Shown here piece by piece: positions 35,800-49,622 of a DNA stretch of 64,000 nt. The position numbers were made by a program, and so were the translations under genes. The notes beneath the pieces were generated by a model, which saw only the letters and a list, made by a program, of their open reading frames with translations, was not told the origin of the DNA and did not search any database. The DNA is from Danio rerio (Eukaryota; Chordata; Actinopteri; Cypriniformes; Danionidae): the NCBI RefSeq assembly GCF_049306965.1, contig NC_133200.1, positions 14,061,501 to 14,125,500 of the forward strand, given 5' to 3'. How positions within the stretch are numbered: the first letter of the stretch is position 1; each line of letters starts with the position of its first letter.

Positions 35800-38079
35800 T
35801 TAAAGCTGCAAGCAGCGATGATAGGGACCTCGCACCCGGGCTCACCGCCACCCGGTGGCCTCAGGATGACAGAGAACAGCGAACAGTAATAATTTAAGCC
35901 GATATGTTTAAAAAAATCTAAGAAAATCACCGATTTATGCCAAACCTCCTCCTCTCAGCAGGTGGTGCTATGACTGTGACTCAAGATTGGCATGTAGATG
36001 TCACCAGGAGAGGAATCTTATCAACCATGTGAAGTTTCAGGCAGATCGAACATTGTTTAGCTGAGTTACAAGCCAAACTACTTTTTGTCAGCAGGTGGCG
36101 CTACGACAGACTCAATGTTGTTATGTAGATGTGTTCAGGAGAGGACTTTTATCAACCATGTGAACTTTCAGGCAGATCGGACTTTGTGTGGTTGAGTTAT
36201 AATGCAAACTACCATCTGCCAGCAGGTGGCGCTATAACTGTGACTTAAGATTGGCATGTAGATGCCTTCAGTAATGGAATTTAATCAACCATGTGAAGTT
36301 TCAGGCAGATCGGATGTTGTTTGGCTGAGTTATAAGCCTATCTACCTTCTGCCAGCAGGTGGCGTTATGACTGACTAATAACTGTTTTGGGGATGTGTTC
36401 AGAAGAGGACTTTTATGAGCCATGTGAAGTTTCAGGCTGATCTGACTTTGTGTGGTTGAGATATAAGGACTTCCTGTTCCACGGCGAAGTGTTGAGGTTT
36501 GTCATGCCGCCACGGCCACGCCCCTCTGCAAAAACTCTAGATCTTGACAATATATCATCACTTAAGCTTTCAGATACCAACCCACCAAACTTGGTGCTGA
36601 TACACAAAAAAATTGTGGGAGGAGTTAATTACTCTGTAAATCATGACATTTCCTGTGGCCAGCAGGTGGCGCTATAACTGTATCTGGATATTGGCATGTA
36701 AACGTGTTCTGGTCTGGACTCTTATTAAACATGTGAATTTTGAGGCAGATCGGATAATGCATGCCTAAGTTATAATGACTTCCGGTTTTGTGGCGAATCG
36801 TCAAAGTTTGCGGGGCCGCCACGGACACGCCCATCGACAAAAACTATAAAGCTCCGCAATTTAACATCGCCAAGGCCTTTAGATGACAAAACCCAATTTT
36901 GGTGTCGATAGCATAAAATCCCTAGGAGGAGTTTGTTAAGATACAACGCCTGGAAATGGCAAAAATGCCACTTATATGCAGCAGGAAGTTAAAAATATCC
37001 GACTTCCTGTTAGGTTTGAGATATGGCTCCAAGAGACTTTTTCGTATGTTTTGGCATGTTTAAGGTGTGTGCCAATTTTCGTGCATGTGCGTGATTCGTA
37101 GCTCGGGGGCTCGTCCATTTAATTTTTCTAGGTGGCGCTGTCGAGTCATTTTGCCACGCCCACTTCAATATTGTTATGTGGATGTGTTCAAGAGATGACG
37201 TTTATCAACCATGTGAAGTTTCAGGCAGATCGGACATTGTGTGGTTGAGTTATAAGGACTTCCTGTTCCATGGCGAAGCATTGAGGTTTGTCATACCGCC
37301 ACGGACACGCCCCTCTCCGAAAACTCTAAATCTTCACAATATATCACCGCTAGAGCTTTCAGATAACACTACCCAATTTTGGTGCTGATACGAAAAAATT
37401 TGTGGGAGGAGTTTATTATTCCGTAAATCATTTGATTTCCTGTGGCCAGCAGGTGGCGCTATAACTATATCTGGATATTGGCATGTAAACGTGTTCAGGT
37501 CAGGACGCTTATCAAGCGTGTGAATTTTGAGGCAGATCTGATAATGCATGCCTGAGTTATAACGACTTCCTGTTTTGTGGCGAATCATCAAAGTTTGCGA
37601 GGGCGCTACGGACACGCCCATCGACGAAAACTCTAAAGCTTCGCAATTTAACATCGCCAAGGCCTTTAGATGACAAAACCCAATTTTGGTGTTGATTGGA
37701 TAAAATCCCTAGGAGGAGTTCGTTAAAATACAACGCCTGGAAATGGCAAAAACGCCACTTTTTCGCCGCAGGAAGTTAAAAATATCCGACTTCCTGTTGG
37801 GTTTGAGATATGGCTCCAAGAGACTTTTTCGTATGGTTTGGCATGTTTGAGGTGTGTGCCAATTTTCGTGCATGTGCGTGATTCGTGTATCAGGGGCTCG
37901 TCCGTTTAATTTTTCTAGGTGGCGCTGTCGAGTCATTTTGCCACGCCCACTTCCGAGACCCATATCAACCTGCTATTTACACCGCGTTTGGTGTGTGTGC
38001 AAATTTTCATGAGTTTTCGGGCATGTTTAGACCCTCAAAAGTGCCCCGATAGGGGGCGGAATAATAATAATAATAATAA
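35800..38079 (+). repeat. Array unit 1
   Basis: Two modules, tail type a (GTGCCCCGATAGGGGGCGGA), no terminal cap. Its front half is almost the same as that of unit 7, including the CACCAGGAGAGGAATCTTAT variant. Confidence 0.9.
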
Positions 38080-40553
38080 TTAAAGCTGCAAGCAGCGATG
38101 ATAGGGACCTCGCACCCGGGCTCACCGTCGCCCGGTGACCTTACGATGACAGAGAACAGCGAACAATAATAATTTAAGCCATTATATAAAAAAAGATCTA
38201 AGAAAATCACAGATTTATGCCAAACTTCCTCCTGTCAGCAGGTGGCGCTATAACTGTGACTTAAGATTGGCATGTAGATGTCTTCCGGAGAGGAATCTTA
38301 TCAACCATGTGAAGTTTCAGGCACATAGGACATTGTGTGGCTGAGTTATAAGCCAAACTACCTTCTGCCAGCAGGTGGCGTTATGACTGACTCAATATTG
38401 TTATATGGATGTGTTCAGGAGCGGACTTTTATCAACCATGTGAAGTTTTAGGCAGATCAGAGATTGTGTGGAGATTGTGTTTTAAGACAAACTACATTCT
38501 GTCAGCAGGTGGCGCTATGAAAGACTCAATATTATTATGTAGATGTGTTTAGGAGAGGACTTTCATCAACCATGTGACATTTTAGGCAGATCTGACATTG
38601 TGTGGCCGAGTTACAAGCCAAAATTTCTTCTGCCAGCAGGTGGCGCTATGACTCTGACTCAATATTATTATGTAGATGTGCTCAAGAGAGGACTTTCATC
38701 AACCATGTGAAGTTTCAGACAGATCGGACATTGTGTGGCCGAGTTACAAGCCAAACTACCTTCTGCCAGCAGGTGGCGCTATGACTGACTCAATATTGTT
38801 ATGTAGATGTGTTCAAAAGAGGACTTTTATCAATCATGTGAAGTTTCAGGCAGATCAGACATTGTGTGGTTGAGTTATAAGTACTTCCTGTTCCATGGCG
38901 AAGCGTTGAGGTTTGTCATGCCACCACACACACGCCCCTCTGCAAAAACTCTAGATCTTTACAATATATCATCGCTAGAGCTTTCAGATAACAACCAACC
39001 AAATTTAGTGCTGATACGAAAAAAATTTGTGGGAGGAGTTTATTACTCTGTAAATCGTGTAATTTCCTGTGGCCAGCAGGTGGCGCTATATCTGTATATA
39101 GATATCGGCATTTAAACGTGTTCAGGTCAGGACTCTTATCAAACGTGTGAATTTTGAGGCAGATCGGATAATGCATGCCTGAGTTATAACGACTTCCTGT
39201 TTTGTGGCGAATCTTCAAAATTTGCGAGGCCGCCACGGACACGCCCATCGACGAAAACTCTAAAGCTTCGCAATTTAACATCGCCAAGGCCTGTAGATGA
39301 CAAAACCCAATTTTGGTGTCGATCGGATAAAATCCCTAGGAGGAGTTCGTTAAAATACAACGCCTGGAAATGGCAAAAATGCCACTTTTTCGCCGCAGGA
39401 AGTTAAAAATATCCGACTTCCTGTTGGGTTTGAGATATGGCTCCAAGAGACTTTTTCGTATGGTTTGGCATGTTTGAGGTGTGTGCCAATTTTCGTGCAT
39501 GTGCGTGATTCATAGATCAGGGGCTCGTCCGATTAATTTTTGCAGGTGGCGCTGTTGAGTCAATTTGCCACGCCCACTTCAATATTGTCATGTGGATGTG
39601 TTCAGGAGAGGACTTTTATCAACCATGTGAAGTTTCAGGCAGATCGGACATTGTGTGGTTGAGTTATAAGGACTTCCTGTTCCATGGCGAAGCGTTGAGG
39701 TTTGTCATGGCGCCACGGACACGCCCCTCTGCAAAAACTCTAGATCTTCACAATATATCACCGATAGAGCTTTCAGATGACACCACTCAAATTTGGTGCT
39801 GATAAGAAAAAATTTGTGGGAGGAGTTTGTTACACTGTAAAACATGTCATTTCCTGTGGCCAGCAGGTGGCGCTATAACTTTATCTGGATATTGGCATAT
39901 AAACGTGTTCAGGTCAGGACTCTCATCAAGCGTGTGAATTTTGAGGCAGATCTGATAATGCATGCCTGAGTTATAAAGACTTCCTGTTTTGTGGCGAATT
40001 GTCAAAGTTTGCGAGGCCGCCACGGACACGCCCATCGACGAAAACTCTAAAGCTTCGCAATTTAACATTGCCAAGGCCTTTAGATGACAAAACCCAATTT
40101 TGGTGTCGATCGGATAAAATCCCTGGGAGGAGTTCGTTAAAATACAACGCTTGGAAATGGCAAAAACGCCACTTTTTCACCGCAGGAAGTCAAAAATATC
40201 CGACTTCCTGTTGGGTTTGAGATATGGCTCCAAGAGACTTTTTCGTGTGTTTTGGCGTGTTTGAGGTGTGTGCCAATTTTCGTGCATGTGTGTTATTCGT
40301 GGATCGGGGGCTCGTCCGTTAAATTTTTCTAGGTGGCGCTGTCGAGTCATTTTGCCACGCCCACTTCCGAGACCTATATCAACCTGCTATTTACACCGGG
40401 TTTGGTGTGTGTGCAATTTTTCATGAGTTTTCGGGCATGTTTAGACCCTCAAAAGTGCCCCGATAGGGGGCGGAATAATAATAATAATAATAATAATAAA
40501 AAACGGAGCAATTCCAATAGGGCCTACGCACCGTTTCGGTGCTCGGTCCCTAA
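38080..40553 (+). repeat. Array unit 2
   Basis: Five minirepeats, two modules, tail type a, terminal cap present (hairpin GCACCGTTTCGGTGC at 40528-40542). Its front closely matches units 8 and 10. Confidence 0.9.
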
Positions 40554-42883
40554 TTAAAGCTGCAAGCAGCGATGATAGGGACCTCGCACCCGGGCTCACC
40601 GTCGCCTGTTGACCTTACGATGACAGAGAACAGCGAACAATATTAATTTAAGCCAATATATAAAAAAAATCTAAGAAAATCACAGATTTATGCCAAACTT
40701 CCTCCTGTCAGCAGGTGGCGCTATAACTGTGACTTAAGATTGGCATGTAGATGTCTTCCGGAGAGGAATCTTATCAACCATGTGAAGTTTCAGGCACATG
40801 GGACATTGTGTGGCTGAGTTATAAGCCAAACTACCTTCTGCCAGCAGGTGGCGTTATGACTGACTCAATATTGTTATGTGGATGTGTTCAGGAGAGGACT
40901 TTCATCAACCATGTGACATTTTAGGCAGATCTGACATTGTGTGGCCGAGTTACAAGCCAAAATTCCTTCTGCCAGCAGGTGGCGCTATGACTCTGACTCA
41001 ATATTACTATGTAGATGTGCTCAAGAGAGGACTTTCATCAACCATGTGAAGTTTCAGGCACATGGGACATTGTGTGGCTGAGTTATAAGTCAAACTACCT
41101 TCTGCCAGCAGGTGGCGCTATGACTGACTCAATATTGTTATGTGGATGTGTTCAGGAGAGGACTTTTATCAACCATGTGAAGTTTCAGGCAGATCAGACA
41201 TTGTGTGGTTGAGTTATAAGAAATTCCTGTTCCATGGCGAAGCGTTGAGGTTTGTCATGCCACCACAGACACGCCCCTCTGCAAAAACTCTAGATCTTTA
41301 CAATATATCATCGCTAGAGCTTTCAGATGACACCACTCAATTTTGGTGTTGATACGATAAAATTTGTGGGAGGAGTTTATAACTCCGTAAATCATGTCGT
41401 TTCCTGTGGCCAGCAGGTGGCGCTGTAACTGTATCTGGATATTGGCATGTAAACGTGTTCAGGTCAGGACTGTCATCAAACCTGTGAATTTTGAGGCAGG
41501 TCGGATAATGCATGCCTGAGTTATAACGACTTCCTGTTTTGTGGCGAATTGTCAAAGTTTGCGAGGCCGCCAAGGACACGCCCATCCACGAAAACTCAAA
41601 AGCTTCACAATTTAACATTGCCAAAACCTTTAGATGACAAAAACCCAATTTTGGTGTTGATCGGATAAATTCTCTAGGAGGAGTTCGTTAAGATACAACG
41701 CCTGGAAATGGCAAAAATGCCACTTTTTTGGCGCAGGAAGTTAAAAATATCCTACTTCCTGTTGGGTTTGAGATATGGCTCCAAGAGACTTTTTCGTATG
41801 TTTTGGCTTGTTTGAGGTGTGTGCCAGTTTTCGTGCATGTGCATGATTCGTAGATCGGGGGCTCGTCCGTTAAATTTTTATAGGTGGCGCTGTTGAGTCA
41901 TTTTGCCACGCCCACTTCAATTATTTTATGGGAATGTGTTCAGGAGAGGACTTTTATCAACCATGTGAAGTTTCAGGCAGATCAGACTTTGTGTGGTTGA
42001 GTTATAAGGACTTTCTGTTCCATGGCGAAGCGTTGAGGTTTGTCATGCCGCCACGGACACGCCCCTCTGCGAAAACTCTAAATCTTCACAATATATCATC
42101 GCTAGAGCTTTCAGATAACACAACCCAAATTTGGTGCTGATACGATAGAATTTGTGGGAGTTAGTTTGGTACAGTGTAAAACATGTCATTTCCTGTGGCC
42201 AGCAGGTGGCGCTATTTCTGTATCTGGATATTGGCATGTAAACGTGTTCAGGTCAGGACTCTTATCAAACCTGTGAATTTTGAGGCAGATCGGATAATGC
42301 ATGCCTGAGTTATAATGACTTCCTGTTTTGTGGCGAATCATCAAAGTTTGCGAGGCCGCCACGGACACGCCCATCGATGAAAACTCTAAAGCTTCGCAAT
42401 TTAACATCGCCAAGGCCTTTAGATGACAAAACCCAATTTTGGTGTCGATCGGATAAAATCCCTAGGAGGAGTTCGTTAAAATACAACGCCTGGAAATGGC
42501 AAAAATGCCACTTTTTCGCCGCAGGATGTTAAATATATCCGACTTCCTGTTGGGTTTGAGATATGGCTCCAAGAGACTTTTTCGTATGTTTTGCCATGTT
42601 TAAGGTGTGTGCCAATTTTCGTGCATGTGCGTGATTTGTGTATCGGGGGCTCGTCCGTTTAATTTTTCTAGGTGGCGCTGTCGAGTCATTTTGCCACACC
42701 CACTTCCGAAGCCCATAACAAACGTAAATTTTCGCCACTTCTGAGGCGTGTGCAAAGTTGCGTGAGTTTTCGGGCATGTTTAGCCCCTCAAAACCGCGAT
42801 TCATTCCGCGGAAGAAGAAGAAGAATAATAATAAACGGAGCAATTCCAATAGGGCCTTGCACCGTTCGGTGCTCGGTCCCTAA
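40554..42883 (+). repeat. Array unit 3
   Basis: Two modules, tail type b (ACGTAAATTTTCGCCACTTC), and a cap variant with a shortened hairpin (GCACCGTTCGGTGC). Confidence 0.9.
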
Positions 42884-45813
42884 TTAAAGCTGCAAGCAGC
42901 GATGATAGGGACCTCGCACCCGGGCTCACCGCCGCCCAGTGGCCTCAGGATGACAGAGAACAGCAAACAATAATAATTTAAGCCGATTTATATAATGAAC
43001 CTGAGAAAATCGAACATTCATGACAAACTTCCTCTTGTCAGCAGGTGGCGCTATGACTGTGACTCAAGATTTGCATGTAGATGCCTTCAGTAGAGGAATC
43101 TTATCAACCATGTGAATTTTTAGCCAGATCGGACATTGTTTAGCTGAGTTTTATGTAATTTCCTGTTGCCAGCAGGTGGCGCTATGACTGTGACTCGATA
43201 TTGGCATGTAGATGTCTTCAGAAGAGGATTTTAATCAACCATGTAAATTTTCAGGCTGGTCAGACTTTGTGTGACTGAGTTATAAGCCAAACTATCTTCT
43301 GCCAGCAGGTGGCGCTATGACTGACTCAATATTGTTATGTGGATGTGTTCAGGAGAGGACTTTTATCAATCATGTGAAGTTTCAGGCAGATCAGACATTG
43401 TGTGGTTGAGTTATAAGAAATTCTTGTTCCATGGCGAAGCGTTGAGGTTTGTCATGCCACCACAGACACGCCCCTTTGCAAAAACTCTAGATCTTTACAA
43501 TATATCATCGCTAGAGCTTTCAGATGACACCAATCTATTTTGGTGCTGATACAGGAAAGTTTGTTGGAGGAGTTTGTTACAGTGTCAAACATAACATTTC
43601 CTGTGGCCAGCAGGTGGCGCTATAACTGTAACTGGATATCGGCACGTAAACCGGATCAGGTCAGGACTGTTATTAAATGTGTGAATTTTGAGGCAGATCG
43701 AATAATGCATCCCTGAGTTATAAAGACTTCCTGTTTTGTGGCGAATCATCAAAGTTTGCGAGGCCGCCACGGACACGCCCATCGATGAAAACTCTAAAGC
43801 TTCGCAATTTAACATCACCAAGGCTTTAAGATGACAAAACCCAATTTTGGTGTTTATCAGATAAAATCCCTAGGAGGAGTTCGTTAAAATACAGCGCCTG
43901 AAAATGGCAAAAGCGCCACTTTTTCGCCACAGGAAGTTAAAAATATCCGACTTCCTGTTGGGTTTGAGATATGGCTCCAAGAGACTTTTTCGTATGTTTT
44001 GCCATGTTTGAGGTGTGTGCCAATTTTTGTGCATGTGCGTGATTCGTAGATCGGGGGCTCATCCGTTTAATTTTTCTAGGTGGCGCTGTCGAGTCATTTT
44101 GCCACGCCCACTTTAATATTGTTATGTGGATGTGTTTAAGAGATGACGTTTATCAACCATGTGGAGTTTCAGCCAGATCGGACATTGTGTGGTTGTGTTA
44201 TAAGGACTTCCTGTTCCATGACGAAGCGTTGAGGTTTGTCATACCGCCACGGACACGCCCCTCTGCGAAAACTCTAGATCTTCACAATATAACATCGCTA
44301 GAGCTTTCAGATAACACCACTCAATTTTGGTGCTGATACGATAAAATTTGTGGGAGGAGTTTATAACTCCGTAAATCATGTCATTTCCTGTGGCCAGCAG
44401 GTGGCGCTGTAACTGTATCTGAATAGTGGCATGTAAACGTGTTCAGGTCAGGACGCTTATCAAGCGTGTGAATTTTGAGGCAGATCTGATAACGCATGCC
44501 TGAGTTATAACGACTTCCTGTTTTGTGGCGAATCGTCCAAGTTTGCGAGGTCGCCATGGACACGCCCATCGACGAAAACTCTAAAGCTTCGCAATTTAAC
44601 ATCGCCAAGGCCTTTAGATGACAAAACCCAATTTTGGTGTTTATCAGATAAAATCCCTAGGAGGAGTTCGTTAAAATACAACGCCTGGAAATGGCAAAAA
44701 CGCCACTTTTTCGCCGCAGGAAGTTAAAAATATCCGACTTCCTGTTGGGTTTGAGATATGGTTCCAAGAGACTTTTTCGTATGTTTTGGTGTGTTTGAGG
44801 TGTGTGCCAATTTTCGTGCATGTGCGTGATTCGTGGATCGGGGGCTCGTCCGTTAAAATTTTCTAGGTGGCGCTGTCGAGTCATTTTGCCACGCCCACTT
44901 TAATATTGTTATGTGGATGTGTTTAAGAGATGACGTTTATCAACCATGTGGAGTTTCAGCCAGATCGGACATTGTGTGGTTGTGTTATAAGGACTTCCTG
45001 TTCCATGACGAAGCGTTGAGGTTTGTCATACCGCCACGGACACGCCCCTCTGCGAAAACTCTAGATCTTCACAATATAACATCGCTAGAGCTTTCAGATA
45101 ACACCACTCAATTTTGGTGCTGATACGATAAAATTTGTGGGAGGAGTTTATAACTCCGTAAATCATGTCATTTCCTGTGGCCAGCAGGTGGCGCTGTAAC
45201 TGTATCTGAATAGTGGCATGTAAACGTGTTCAGGTCAGGACGCTTATCAATCGTGTGAATTTTGAGGCAGATCTGATAACGCATGCCTGAGTTATAACGA
45301 CTTCCTGTTTTGTGGCGAATCGTCCAAGTTTGCGAGGTCGCCATGGACACGCCCATCGACGAAAACTCTAAAGCTTCGCAATTTAACATCGCCAAGGCCT
45401 TTAGATGACAAAACCCAATTTTGGTGTTTATCAGATAAAATCCCTAGGAGGAGTTCGTTAAAATACAACGCCTGGAAATGGCAAAAACGCCACTTTTTCG
45501 CCGCAGGAAGTTAAAAATATCCGACTTCCTGTTGGGTTTGAGATATGGTTCCAAGAGACTTTTTCGTATGTTTTGGTGTGTTTGAGGTGTGTGCCAATTT
45601 TCGTGCATGTGCGTGATTCGTGGATCGGGGGCTCGTCCGTTAAAATTTTCTAGGTGGCGCTGTCGAGTCATTTTGCCACGCCCACTTCCGAAGCCCATAA
45701 CAAACGTAAATTTTCGCCACTTCTGAGGCGTGTGCAAAGTTGTGTGAGTTTTCGGGCATGTTTAGCCCCTCTAAACCGCGATTCATTCCGCGGAAGAAGA
45801 AGAAGAATAATAA
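42884..45813 (+). repeat. Array unit 4, expanded to three modules
   Basis: The longest unit (2.9 kb). Its last two modules are nearly identical adjacent copies. Tail type b, no cap. Confidence 0.9.
44111..45684 (+). repeat. Near-identical 787-bp module duplication in unit 4
   Basis: Copies 44111-44897 and 44898-45684 differ, by eye, only at 44464 (G) versus 45251 (T). Other modules in the array differ at many positions, so this is the youngest duplication in the array. Confidence 0.92.
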
Positions 45814-47170
45814 TTAAAGCTGCAAGCAGCGATGATAGGGACCTCGCACCCGGGCTCACCACCGCCCGGTGGCCTCAGTATGACAGAAAACAGCGAACAA
45901 TAATATTTTAAGCCGATATATATAAAGAACCTGAGAAAATCACAGATTTATGCCAAACTTCCTCCTGTCAGCGTGTGGCGCTATGACTGTGACTCAATAT
46001 TGGTATGTAGATGCCTTCAATGCAGGAATCTTATCAACCATGTGAAGTTTCAGACAGATCAGGCATTGTGTGGCTGAGTTATAAGCCAAACTACCTTTTG
46101 CCAGCAGGTGGCGCTATGACAGACTCAATATTGGCATGTAGATCTGTTCAGGAGAGGAATCTTATCAACCATGTGAATTTTCAGGCAGATCGGACATTGT
46201 TTGGCTGAGTTATAAGTAATTTCTTGTTGCCAGTAGGTGGCGCTATGACTGTGACTCAACATTGGCATGTAGATGTGTTCAGGAGAGGATTTTAATCAAC
46301 CATGTGAAGTTTCAGGCTGATCAGACATTGTGTGGTTGAGTTATAAGGACTTCCTGTTCCATTGCGAAGCGTTGAGGTTTATCATGCCGCAACGGACACG
46401 CCCCTCCGCGAAAACTCTAGATTTTCACAATATATCATTGGTAGAGCTTTCAGATAACACCAAACAAATTTGGTGCTGATGCGAAAAAATTTGTGGGAGG
46501 AGTTTGTTACTCCGTAAATCTTGTCATTTCCTGTGGCCAGCAGGTGGCGCTATAACTATATCTGGATATCGGCATGTAAACGTGTTCAGGTCAGGACTCT
46601 TATGAAGCGTGTGACTTTTGAGGCAGATCGGATAATGCATGCCTGAGTTATACCGACTTCCTGTTTTGTGACGAATCGTCAAAGTTTGCGAGGCCGCCAC
46701 GGACACGCCCATCGACGAAAACTCTAAAGCTTCGCAATTTAACATCGCCAAGGCCTTTAGATGACAAAACCTAATTTTGGTGTCGATCGGATAAAATCCC
46801 TAGGAGGAGTTCGTTAAAATACAACGCCTGGAAATGGCAAAAATGCCACTTTTTCGCCGCAGGAAGTTAAAAATATCTGACTTCCTGTTGGGTTTAAGAT
46901 ATGGCTCCAAGAGACTTTTTCGTATGGTTTGGCATGTTTGAGGTGTGTGCCAATTTTCGTGCATGTGCGTGATTCGTGTATCGGGGGCTCGTCCGTTTAA
47001 TTTTTCTAGGTGGCGCTGTCGAGCCATTTTGCCACGCCCACTTCCGAGACCCATATCAACCTGCTATTTACACCGCGTTTGGTGTGCGTGCAAATTTTCA
47101 TGAGTTTTCGGGCATGTTTAGACCCTCAAAAGTGCCCCGATAGGGGGCGGAATAATAATAATAATAATAA
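45814..47170 (+). repeat. Array unit 5, contracted to one module
   Basis: The shortest complete unit (1.36 kb), with one module. Tail type a, no cap. The first motif is altered (CAGCGTGTGGCG). Confidence 0.9.
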
Positions 47171-49622
47171 TTAAAGCTGCAAGCAGCGATGATAGGGACC
47201 TCGCACCCGGGCTCACCGCCGCCCGGTGACCTTACGATGACAGAGAACAGCGAACAATAATAATTTAAGCCAATATTATTTGAAAAATTTAAGAAAATCA
47301 CAGATTTATGCCAAACTTCCTCCTGTCAGCAGGTGGCACTATAACTGTGACTCAAGATTGGCATGTAGATGTCTTCTGGAGAGGAATCTTATCAACCATG
47401 TGACGTTTCAGGCACATGGGACATTGTGTGGTTGAGTTATAAGCCAAACTACCTTCTGCCAGCAGGTGGCGTTATGACTGACTCAATATTGTTATGTAGA
47501 TGTGTTCAGGAGCGGACTTTTATCAATCTTGTGAAGTTTCAGGCAGATCAGATATTGTGTGGTTGAGTTAGAAGGACTTCCTGTTCCATGGCGAAGTGTT
47601 GAGGTTTGTCATGCCGCCACAGACACACCCCTCGGTGAAAACTCGAAATCTTCACAATATATCACCGATACAGCTTTCAGATGACACCACTCAAATTTGG
47701 TGCTGATACGATAAAGTTTGTGGGAGGAGTTTGTTACTCTGTAAATCATGTCATTTCCTGTGGCCAGCAGGTGGCGCTATAACTCTATCTGGATATCGAT
47801 ATGTAAACGTGTTCAGGTCAGGACTCTTATCAAGCGTGTGACAATTTAGACAGATCGGACATTGTATGGCCGAGTTACAAGCCAAACTACCTTCTGCCAG
47901 CAGATGGCATTATTACTGACTCAATATTGTTATGTAGATGTGTTCAGGAGAGGACTTTTATCAATCATGTGAAGTTTCAGGCAAATCGGACATTGTATGG
48001 TAGAGTTATAAGGACTTCCTGTTCCATGGCGAAGCGTTGAGGTTTGTCATGCCACCACAGACACGTCCCTCTGCAAAAACTCTAGATCTTTACAATATAT
48101 CATCGCTAGAGCTTTCAGATGACACGACTCTATTTTGGTGCTGATACGGGAAAGTTTGTGGGAGGAGTTTGTTACAGTGTCAAACATGTCATTTCCTGTG
48201 GCCAGCAGGTGGCGCTATAACTGTAACTGGATATCGGCACGTAAACCTGATCAGGTCAGGACTGTTATTAAATGTGTGAATTTTGAGGCAGATCTGATAA
48301 TGCATGCCTGAGTTATAACGACTTCCTGTTTTGTGGCGAATCATCAAAGTTTGCGAGGCCGCCACGGACACGCCCATCGACAAAAACTCTAAAGCTTCGC
48401 AATTTAACATCGCCAAGGCCTTTAGATGATAAAACCCAATTTTGGTGTCGATCGGATAAAATCCCTAGGAGGAGTTCGTTAAAATACAACGCCTGGAAAT
48501 GGCAAAAATGCCACTTTTTCGCCGCAGGAAGTTAATAATATCTGACTTCCTGTTAGGTTTGAGATATGGCTCCAAGAGACTTTTTCGTATGTTTTGGCAT
48601 GTTTAAGGTGTGTGCCAATTTTCGTGCATGTGCGTGATTCGTAGCTCGGGGGCTCGTCCGTTTAATTTTTGTAGGTGGCGCTGTCGAGTCATTTTGCCAC
48701 GCCCACTTCAATATTGTTATGTGGATGTGTTCAAGAGATGACGTTTATCAACCATGTGAAGTTTCAGGCAGATCGGACATTGTGTGGTTGAGTTATAAGG
48801 ACTTCCTGTTCCATGGCGAAGCGTTGAGGTTTGTCATACCGCCACGGACACGCCCCTCTGCGAAAACTCTAGATCTTCACAATATATCATTGCTAGAGCT
48901 TTCAAATAACACCACCCAAATTTGGTGCTGATACGAAAAAATTTGTGGGAGGAGTTTATTACTCCGTAAATCATGTCATTTCCTGTGGCCAGCAGGTGGC
49001 GCTATAACTATATCTGGATATTGGCATGTAAACGTGTTCAGGTCAGGACGCTTATCAAGCGTGTGAATTTTGAGGCAGATCTGATAATGCATGCCTGAGT
49101 TATAACGACTTCCTGTTTTGTGGTGAATCATTAAAGTTTGCGAGGGCGCCACGGACACGCCCATCGACAAAAACTCTAAAGCTTCGCAATTTAACATCGC
49201 CAAGGCCTTTAGATGACAAAACCCAATTTTGGTGTCGATCGGATAAAATCCCTAGGAGGAGTTCGTTAAAATACAACGCCTGGAAATGGCAAAAACACCA
49301 CTTTTTCGCCGCAGGAAGTTAAAAATATCCGACTTCCTGTTGGGTTTGAGATATGGCTCCAAGAGACTTTTTCGTATGGTTTGGCATGTTTGAGGTGTGT
49401 GCCAATTTTTGTGCATGTGCGTGATTTGTGTATCGGGGGCTCGTCCGTTTAATTTTTCTAGGTGGCGCTGTCGAGTCATTTTGCCACGCCCACTTCCGAG
49501 ACCCATATCAACCTGCTATTTACACCGCGTTTGGTGTGTGTGCAAATTTTCATGAGTTTTCGGGCATGTTTAGACCCTCAAAAGTGCCCCGATAGGGGGC
49601 GGAATAATAATAATAATAATAA
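47171..49622 (+). repeat. Array unit 6, with hybrid module-minirepeat junction
   Basis: At about 47835-47850 a module switches mid-sequence (CAAGCGTGTGACAATTTAGA) into minirepeat sequence (CAGATCGGACATTGTATGG), then another module follows. Tail type a, no cap. Confidence 0.88.
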
